A stretch of DNA of 46,386 nt from Muribaculaceae bacterium. GTDB taxonomy: Bacteria; Bacteroidota; Bacteroidia; Bacteroidales; Muribaculaceae. The position numbers were made by a program, and so were the translations under genes. The notes under the pieces were generated by a model. The model ran no database searches. It was given only the letters and a program-made list of their open reading frames with translations, and was not told where the DNA came from. This document shows positions 41,499-46,386 of the stretch, piece by piece. How positions within the stretch are numbered: position 1 is the stretch's first letter; each line of letters begins with the position of its first letter. The stretch is from contig JAGAJP010000007.1 of NCBI GenBank assembly GCA_017626045.1, positions 1-46,386 of the forward strand. The letters run 5' to 3'.

Positions 41499-42066
41499 AG
41501 AATCACTGATATACTGCCTCAATTCTTTGGGTTGTGAGAGAGGTGAAGAACTGATAGACAACACCGGGTATCACTGTATGCTCAGAGCGATAAGCGATGA
41601 GTTGGTAAACAATCGGGCTAAATGCGGGCTTTTGTTCACCGGCAGCTACGGTACAGGAAAGACTACCATTATGCTTGGACTCCGCAAGCTCTTTGGTTTA
41701 CTCAAGGAGGCTCCTTCTGCCTGGGCATATCAGGAGATTAACTCTCTGGACAACGCTTATATCCGGGCCGAAGATTTCCGCTACCCTATCGCCTCATACG
41801 AAAAGTTCTGCGAAGCCGCAGCAACGCCCATCCTATTCCTTGACAATCTCGGAATAGAATCGGATACGCCCGGAGATGACCTTGCGGTCACACTCATCAA
41901 AAATCTCATACGACTGCGCTATGATATGCGTATGTTTACGTTGATTGCCACGCCATTCGACGCACGAAGCATACGAGAAGTATATGGGAATCAAATCGCT
42001 TCAATCATAACTAACAGTTATTCAATCATTGAACTGGATTGGATGCCGTTTAGAAAAAACTCCTGA
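41347..42066 (+). CDS. DnaC/IstB-like AAA+ ATPase (first of two)
   Basis: The protein of about 240 residues has Walker A LLFTGSYGTGKTTIML (about 95-110) and Walker B ILFLDNLGIESD (about 163-174), then a late LIATPFDARSIREVYGNQIA segment with the sensor region. AAA+ proteins of the DnaC class load a replicative helicase on DNA. The start is not certain: ATGs at 41347, 41368 and 41455 are in frame, and the first two overlap the previous gene by over 100 bases. It lies 2 bases before the second ATPase. Confidence 0.8.
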   Translation: MTKNILKMERKKKNPGLNPEHPDAEVLRLARALPQTMKSRLHLNLRPETIEESLIYCLNSLGCERGEELIDNTGYHCMLRAISDELVNNRAKCGLLFTGSYGTGKTTIMLGLRKLFGLLKEAPSAWAYQEINSLDNAYIRAEDFRYPIASYEKFCEAAATPILFLDNLGIESDTPGDDLAVTLIKNLIRLRYDMRMFTLIATPFDARSIREVYGNQIASIITNSYSIIELDWMPFRKNS

Positions 42067-42068
42067 CT

Positions 42069-42788
42069 ATGAAATCATCAGGCACGCTATCTGTAGGGGA
42101 TATTCTCGGTGAATTTGGTATATCCGAATCTCAACTAAGCGACCAGGTTGCCAACGTAAAGGCAATGCAGAAGCTTTCTCCATGTTTCCGTTTTGACATG
42201 GACCCGAAAGAAGCTTTTCTGCTGCTTTACCAGTTCTATCAGGAACAAGTCCAAGGAAGGTACATTGACTTCATCAATGATGTCTATACTCAGGATGTTG
42301 TCGCTAAGGTGGCGAAGCATCTTACCAAACCGTATCCTGAATCGGGCATCATGCTATGTGGCGTTCCCGGCAATGGCAAAACTACTCTTGCTAAAGCACT
42401 TATAGAGATGGCAAAGTATCTAAACAGAAAAGACAAGTTCCGTTTTATGGGCGAATATTTCAAATTCGGTACTCGTTTCATTACAGCTACGGAAGTATGC
42501 GAGTATTATAAGAATCAGGAAGATGACAAAATTCTAACACTCAAAGGAATACCATTCCTTGTCATCGACGATCTTGGAGAGGAACCATGTGAAGTTCTGT
42601 CTTTCGGGACTCCAGCACATCCAGTGCGCCGCCTCATAGAGAAGAGGTATGAAACTATGGGGTTTACTGTTATCACAACCAATTTGGTGTCGGATGACTT
42701 GTTCAAGCAATATGGCTGGCGTGTCTTTGACCGAATACAGGAAATGTATACGAAAATAGTTCACCAATCACCATCATACAGAAAATGA
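42069..42788 (+). CDS. DnaC/IstB-like AAA+ ATPase (second of two)
   Basis: The 239-residue protein has IMLCGVPGNGKTTLAKALIE (Walker A, about 94-113), FLVIDDLGEEP (Walker B, about 163-173) and VITTNLVSDDLFKQYGWRVF (about 200-219, sensor 1 and arginine finger region). The N-terminus lacks a primase-binding domain. It differs from the first ATPase in sequence, so the pair is likely to work as a hetero-oligomer or in series rather than by recent duplication. Its stop overlaps the next gene by four bases. Confidence 0.85.
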   Translation: MKSSGTLSVGDILGEFGISESQLSDQVANVKAMQKLSPCFRFDMDPKEAFLLLYQFYQEQVQGRYIDFINDVYTQDVVAKVAKHLTKPYPESGIMLCGVPGNGKTTLAKALIEMAKYLNRKDKFRFMGEYFKFGTRFITATEVCEYYKNQEDDKILTLKGIPFLVIDDLGEEPCEVLSFGTPAHPVRRLIEKRYETMGFTVITTNLVSDDLFKQYGWRVFDRIQEMYTKIVHQSPSYRK

Positions 42789-43354
42789 AGTTCATAAACC
42801 TGAAACTATTCCGAAAGGAACACGGGCTGACCCAGCAGCACCTCGCGGAGGTACTGCAATTGCCTCAGAGCACCATTTCCTATCTGGAGAATGGTTTACA
42901 AGAGGCAACGGATCATTTGTTGAATCGTATAAAAGGAGCCTTAAAAATAGATGACATTGATGGCTACATCTATGAAAGAAAGACTTTTAATGATTCGGAA
43001 AGATTATTCCTTGCCAAAAAGAAAGAAAAAACCGCAATCTTTGACATGGACTGGAATGAATTGCAACCTGTTGAAGAAATCGAGGGCTTTCAAATTGTGT
43101 GTAAAACAGGACAAATCAGCATTGCCAAAGATGGGACGCTGCTGATAGACCGCAACATCGGGATAGGCTATCGTCTAAATCGCTATATTATCCGTCCGGA
43201 TAAATTCGACAATCCGAATCTTCTTCTGGCAATATCATCAAGAGATTGGTTTGACTACGATATTTTCGAAGACTTCAAGACTGCCTATTATATCGGATGC
43301 CGTATAGCAGGAGTGTTACCCACGGAACAGCTAAAAGTGAAAGTTCAGACCTAA
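42785..43354 (+). CDS. XRE-family transcriptional regulator
   Basis: The 189-residue protein begins with a helix-turn-helix of the Cro/CI type: LKLFRKEHGLTQQHLAEVLQ, LPQSTISYLENGLQ and LNRIKGALKIDD (residues about 7-57). The rest is a mixed domain with strands (GFQIVCKTGQISIAKDGTLL; YRLNRYIIRP) of unknown role, possibly for sensing. Placed last in the replication block, it may repress the element's genes. Confidence 0.8.
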   Translation: MKFINLKLFRKEHGLTQQHLAEVLQLPQSTISYLENGLQEATDHLLNRIKGALKIDDIDGYIYERKTFNDSERLFLAKKKEKTAIFDMDWNELQPVEEIEGFQIVCKTGQISIAKDGTLLIDRNIGIGYRLNRYIIRPDKFDNPNLLLAISSRDWFDYDIFEDFKTAYYIGCRIAGVLPTEQLKVKVQT

Positions 43355-43435
43355 AAATAATAAGACAATGCTTCAAAAACGAGTGGCAGCGAGAAGTCGT
43401 GAGATTTCTCGCTGTCGATGGTTGTGGGTTTCGGG

Positions 43436-43999
43436 TCAGACCTCTTGAAATTCGTGGAGGTAGATGTTGGCGTCGGGGTATTCTTCCGACCATGCGGAGT
43501 TGAGGGCGGTGATGTCGTCTGCCGTGATGATGTTGGTGTCTGTGATGCGCTCGATGTAGCGGAAAGCGTCATCTATGTTTGTGAAGTATTCGTGAATGTA
43601 TTCTTCCTTGGGGGTGCAGATGTCAAGGTAATAGTTGTCAGGGAACCACCCTTTGTCGGGATTGTCTCTCTTGAGATATACTTCGCAGCCTGGTTCTTCG
43701 CCCATGAAGTAGGCTGTGAGTGTTTTGAACTTGCCGCAGATGAAGTCCCATGCCTCGTAAAGTGGCTACCATGCGCTTTCAAGGTGGAAGCTGATGCAGT
43801 CGCCCTCGTTTTCAAGGTCATCCCACCAGCCTCTTACATAAAGACCTTCGGGAATTTTCTCGTTGAGTGCTTCAACGATATGTCCGACCCAGTTTCCGTT
43901 CTCTTTCTCCTTTTCAAGACGGGTCATAAGCTCATAGAGAGCATTGATTTCCGATGCTTCGCCTGTAATGCGGTAGGTGCTGTCGCAGTAATTTGCCAT
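43436..43999 (-). pseudogene. Api92-like protein gene broken by an in-frame TAG
   Basis: Two open stretches in the same frame belong to one protein. The first, from ATG 43999, starts MANYCDSTYRITGEASEINA and stops after FHLESAW at TAG (43768-43766). The second continues PLYEAWDFICGKFKTLTAYF and includes EEPGCEVYLKRDNPDKGWFP. In family members a Ser usually follows ESAW, so TCG to TAG is a one-base change. The family is common on Bacteroidota mobile elements, with unknown function. It could be a dead gene or be read through; the second part also has its own ATG at 43705. This gene and its neighbours run opposite to the rest of the element. Confidence 0.8.
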
Positions 44000-44246
44000 T
44001 GTGCTGATGTTTAAGAAGTTGTTGTTTATTCCCTCCCATTTATTGAATCATCTGATTCATCGGGAGGTCGGCATTTCCGATTTTCAGGCATTTCAAGGGA
44101 GGCGAAAGCGGGCAATACGACAAATTCACAGCGATAGCCGTGACTCTCGGCCTCGATTTGGCATTTGCTCCGGCCTCCAACTTTGCCGCAGAAAACGGAA
44201 GTCCGAGTTCCCTGAGAAACAGCTTCCTGATGTCGCTAAAATTGTG

Positions 44247-44254
44247 TAATTTTG
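44247..44254 (+). promoter_or_regulatory. -7 promoter element (TAATTTTG) for the HU-type gene
   Basis: TAATTTTG fits TAnnTTTG and lies 41 bases before the ATG at 44296. A good -33 TTTG is not visible. The rest of 44000-44246 shows one hairpin (ccctccc at 44031-44037 with gggagg at 44062-44067) and no gene. Confidence 0.45.
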
Positions 44255-44295
44255 CACTATAAAAATGGAAAATCAAATCTAATAGAAAACATAAT

Positions 44296-44571
44296 ATGAC
44301 AAAGGCAGAAATAGCAACAGAGATTGCAAAAACGACAGGTCTTGACAAGGCCGGTGTCGTAACAGTGATTGAGCGTTTCATGGAGGTCGTAAAAGACAGC
44401 CTCGCTCATGGTGAGAACGTATATCTTCGCGGCTTCGGCAGCTTCATCGTAAAAGAACGCGCCGAGAAAACAGCCCGCAACATCTCCAAGAATACCACCA
44501 TCGTTATACCGGCTCATAAAATTCCGGCTTTCAAACCGGCTAAAACCTTCCTGGAGGAAGTAGCAAAATGA
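44296..44571 (+). CDS. HU/IHF-family DNA-binding protein
   Basis: HU-type proteins bend DNA and help recombination, replication and gene control. The 91-residue product has the full fold: MTKAEIATEIAKTTGLDKAG at the N-terminus, a central VYLRGFGSFIVKERAEKTAR (about 45-64, where GFGSF is the signature) and NISKNTTIVIPAHKIPAFKP with the DNA-binding Pro at the tip of the beta arm. The length is normal. On an integrating element it may help recombination at the attachment sites. The flavoprotein gene overlaps it by ATGA. Confidence 0.93.
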   Translation: MTKAEIATEIAKTTGLDKAGVVTVIERFMEVVKDSLAHGENVYLRGFGSFIVKERAEKTARNISKNTTIVIPAHKIPAFKPAKTFLEEVAK

Positions 44572-45107
44572 AAAAGGTACTTGTAATCTCGTCAAGCCTC
44601 CGTCACGGAAGTAATTCCGAAGCTCTTGCAGAGGAATTTGCCCGTGGAGCACGAGAGGCAGGCAATGACGTGGAGTTGATCACACTTCGCGGAAAGGATA
44701 TAAAATTCTGCATCGGATGCCTGTCCTGTCAGAAGACTCAGAAATGTGTTATCAAGGATGATGCTCCCGAGATAGTTGCCAAGATGCACGATGCCGACGT
44801 CATCTGCTTCGCTTCTCCTATATATTATTATGAGATGGCAGGTCAGCTCAAGACTTTGCTCGACCGGGGCAATCCGCTCTATCCGTCAGACTACCATTTC
44901 CGCGACATATACATGCTGACAAGTGCTGTTGAAGATGAAGAATCTACTCCTGAAAGAGCTGTAACCGGTCTCACAGGATGGATAGACTGTTTTGAAAAGG
45001 CCAAGCTCGCCGGAACAGTCTTTGCCGGAGGCGTTAATGCCCCCAATGAGATAAAGGGACATCCGTCACTGGCTAAAGCATACGAAATGGGCAAGCAGAT
45101 AGGCTGA
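44568..45107 (+). CDS. NADPH-dependent FMN reductase / flavodoxin-like protein
   Basis: The 179-residue protein has the flavodoxin fold: ISSSLRHGSNSEALAEEFAR (residues 7-26, FMN phosphate loop), then ITLRGKDIKFCIGCLSCQKT with C-x-x-C-x-x-C (FCIGCLSC, about 48-55), a CVIKDDAPEIVAKM helix, and FASPIYYYEMAGQLKTLLDR (about 82-101), which contacts the flavin ring. This CxxC type is common in NAD(P)H-dependent oxidoreductases of gut anaerobes. Its function on the element is unclear; it may be a passenger gene. Confidence 0.9.
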   Translation: MKKVLVISSSLRHGSNSEALAEEFARGAREAGNDVELITLRGKDIKFCIGCLSCQKTQKCVIKDDAPEIVAKMHDADVICFASPIYYYEMAGQLKTLLDRGNPLYPSDYHFRDIYMLTSAVEDEESTPERAVTGLTGWIDCFEKAKLAGTVFAGGVNAPNEIKGHPSLAKAYEMGKQIG

Positions 45108-45135
45108 GACCCATACACATTATAATCATATAAAG

Positions 45136-45171
45136 AATCCATTGTCATTAGCTTGGCAGTGGATTTTTTTG
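45136..45171 (+). terminator. Intrinsic terminator
   Basis: Bases 45136-45146 (aatccattgtc) pair with 45155-45165 (ggcagtggatt) with two G-U pairs, followed by a run of seven Ts. It ends the HU-flavoprotein transcript. Confidence 0.8.
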
Positions 45172-45333
45172 TGCCCGGACACTCGTGAGAGTGCCAGAAA
45201 TAAGTGCCGATTTTATGATTTTGAAAAATAGAATTAAATAAAAGGCTGTAAGTCAGCGAATAATTCCATATCGACTAAAGATGCATTTACTTTGCAGCAC
45301 AATTTGAAAATCGAACTAATTAAAACCGATCAC

Positions 45334-45819
45334 ATGAGCGCATTTGGAATATTCGCACTAATTCTAACGACCGCCTATATCATCTACTTCTCGGTGGTGA
45401 TTATACGCGATGTCACATCAAGCCGGAAGTCTGCAGAGGATAATTCCGAAACAGAGACTTTCGACGCAACCTTTGCCGAAGAGCAATCCGTGGAAGTCAT
45501 CGAGACGGAATCGGGTTTTGCTGTCGGTGACAATGAAGTCAACGCCGTTCCAGTTTCGGCGGCTGATGAATCTAAGTCGGATCCGGCATCCCCGGCAACC
45601 GAAATGCAGTCAATACAGGACAAGCTGGAATCTGATGCCGAAGACATCGCCCAAAGCGTGGTTCACGAGAAACAGCTCACCGATGAGGAACTTGAATATG
45701 CAATGAAACAGGGAAACAATGGACAGATTGACAACGGAAATCTTTTGATTGTCCGAATCCCGGCCGAGGAATCTAAGAAGACTCCAGCCGAGGATGCGCC
45801 TGTTATCGACGAATACTAA
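45334..45819 (+). CDS. Single-pass membrane protein, probable conjugation gene
   Basis: The product of about 161 residues has one N-terminal membrane helix (FGIFALILTTAYIIYFSVVI) and a long acidic, Glu/Ser/Asp-rich cytosolic tail that is probably disordered (about 35-110). A short ordered region (LTDEELEYAMKQGNNGQIDN) follows. I place the start at the ATG at 45334 (MSAFGIF); a more upstream in-frame ATG at 45292 adds polar residues before the helix. It lies directly before a DUF4134 gene, so a place in the transfer region is likely, but I do not recognise the family. Confidence 0.7.
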   Translation: MSAFGIFALILTTAYIIYFSVVIIRDVTSSRKSAEDNSETETFDATFAEEQSVEVIETESGFAVGDNEVNAVPVSAADESKSDPASPATEMQSIQDKLESDAEDIAQSVVHEKQLTDEELEYAMKQGNNGQIDNGNLLIVRIPAEESKKTPAEDAPVIDEY

Positions 45820-46144
45820 ACGATGGATTCCGCAAAGCCTAGTGGCTGTCTGCCTCCTGTGGGCGAACTCGGCTTCGGCAAAATGCGGAGGTGTTGACTA
45901 CAGCTGGGGCGCCGATGCGCTTGCGAGACAGCATGACTTCGTGGTTACGATGATGCTGTATGTCCTTTACCTTATCTATGCGATAGCCTCCATTGTAGTC
46001 ATCTATTCCTCTTTACAGATCTACATCAAGATGAACTCCGGCGAGGACGGAGTCAAGAAAGAAATCATGATGGTAATCGGGGCGTGTCTGTTCCTGATAG
46101 GCGCGTCAACGGTCTTCCCGGCTTTCTTCGGATACAGAATATAG
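45794..46144 (+). CDS. DUF4134 family (TraE-type) conjugation protein
   Basis: The family is a short membrane protein of Bacteroidota conjugative elements (TraE in CTnDOT). The 116-residue product has a signal peptide-like start (RWIPQSLVAVCLLWANSASA) and two membrane helices (about 53-74, MMLYVLYLIYAIASIVVIYS; about 92-113, IMMVIGACLFLIGASTVFPA), separated by a polar loop with KMNSGEDGVKKE. This matches DUF4134 layout. I use the ATG at 45794, which overlaps the previous gene by 26 bases; an ATG at 45749 would add 15 residues. Confidence 0.85.
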   Translation: MRLLSTNTKRWIPQSLVAVCLLWANSASAKCGGVDYSWGADALARQHDFVVTMMLYVLYLIYAIASIVVIYSSLQIYIKMNSGEDGVKKEIMMVIGACLFLIGASTVFPAFFGYRI

Positions 46145-46167
46145 TTTCCATAATCAATTAATATACA

Positions 46168-46199
46168 CAAAACCAATCATTTACTTTCAAAACCAATCA
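46168..46199. repeat. Two 12-base direct repeats (caaaaccaatca)
   Basis: The unit lies at 46168-46179 and 46188-46199 (20-base period). It precedes a 25-codon ORF at 46221. It may be a binding site for a regulator. Confidence 0.6.
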
Positions 46200-46220
46200 A
46201 ACCAAAATTCACCAGATTTT

Positions 46221-46298
46221 ATGATTAAAAAAATCGCAAACAAACTCGAGGGCACTGAAAAAGTAATCATATTTCAGGTTGCTCTTAAGCGAGACTAA
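46221..46298 (+). CDS. Possible 25-residue peptide
   Basis: The frame reads MIKKIANKLEGTEKVIIFQV and five more residues, then a stop, and is followed after 8 bases by a terminator hairpin. The start is not preceded by a strong ribosome-binding site. It is basic with a hydrophobic middle. A real gene or a leader peptide are both possible. Confidence 0.3.
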   Translation: MIKKIANKLEGTEKVIIFQVALKRD

Positions 46299-46306
46299 AA
46301 ATCAAG

Positions 46307-46345
46307 AACTCGCCAGGTCCTTATCCGAGGATTTGGCGAGTTTAT
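46307..46345 (+). terminator. Intrinsic terminator after the small ORF
   Basis: Bases 46307-46315 (aactcgcca) pair perfectly with 46334-46342 (tggcgagtt); an inner tcct/agga stem extends it. T-rich sequence (tttatatttt) follows. Confidence 0.75.
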
Positions 46346-46386
46346 ATTTTGGCCGGTTAATTGCCTTGAAAAGGCCTCATATTGGC

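Larger units (their letters stand above)
38020..46386 (+). mobile_element. Integrative conjugative element next to tRNA-Leu (left end to window edge)
   Basis: Just after tRNA-Leu the housekeeping genes end and a set of accessory genes starts: small helix-turn-helix regulators, replication-type ATPases, an Api92-like protein, an HU-type protein and finally a DUF4134 (TraE) conjugation gene. Tandem and inverted repeats at 38077-38180 look like recombinase or excisionase sites. The integrase is not in view, so it must lie outside the window. The exact attachment core cannot be set without the other end; the tRNA 3' end is the natural target. Confidence 0.75.

Noticed and set aside
43436..43999. 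Recoding of TAG as an amino acid across the element
   Set aside because: Only one internal TAG was found, and the other genes of the element show no internal TAG. A single mutation is simpler.

Overview
The window looks like a chromosome segment from a gut member of the Bacteroidales, most likely the family Muribaculaceae. This is an inference from content. It has a PorZ-like type IX secretion protein with a C-terminal sorting domain, promoters of the Bacteroidota form (TTTG, about 20 bases, TAnnTTTG), an IS66 element, a conjugative element with a DUF4134 (TraE-type) gene beside tRNA-Leu, and many dispersed intergenic repeats of the TAATTAGTAAT and AATTCTCAATT type.

Layout. 1-1002: left-truncated IS66-type insertion sequence. 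1170-4544: accessory genes, with an abutting pair (degenerate PLD-like protein plus multi-pass membrane protein) and an unrecognised 468-residue protein. 4719-10753: a seven-gene minus-strand operon for CMP-pseudaminic acid (pseB, pseC, acyltransferase, pseF, pseH, pseG, pseI). Its third gene carries an 11-base G tract that puts it out of frame here, so it looks phase variable. 10966-13552: a compact cassette with a QueC-like enzyme, a PfkB-kinase/nucleoside-deoxyribosyltransferase fusion, a 106-residue beta-rich protein and, upstream, a 144-residue unknown. 13589-14557: an unrecognised gene whose coding sequence has absorbed the dispersed repeats in frame. 14558-14993: palindromes and a plausible small RNA unit. 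14994-37784: mostly housekeeping genes: acyltransferase, panB, mrp, trmB, an rdgB-porZ read-through fusion, leuS, a flippase, ruvB, tyrS, an M28 lipoprotein, pgi, gpsA, lysS, tsaE, birA and a rhamnogalacturonan-lyase-like secreted enzyme. 37939-38019: tRNA-Leu(CAG), followed by an integrative conjugative element that runs off the right edge (regulators, DnaC-like ATPases, HU, a flavin reductase, DUF4134).

How the parts work together. The pse operon makes an activated nonulosonic acid for surface glycans, and the G tract could switch an acyl decoration on and off. The QueC/NDT/kinase cassette can be read as a chemical route: make a 7-deazaguanine base, move it onto deoxyribose, phosphorylate the nucleoside. 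That route is inferred from domain content only, and it is the best candidate in the window for an undescribed system. The dispersed hairpin and AT-rich repeats show how intergenic repeats move around this genome and even become protein sequence.
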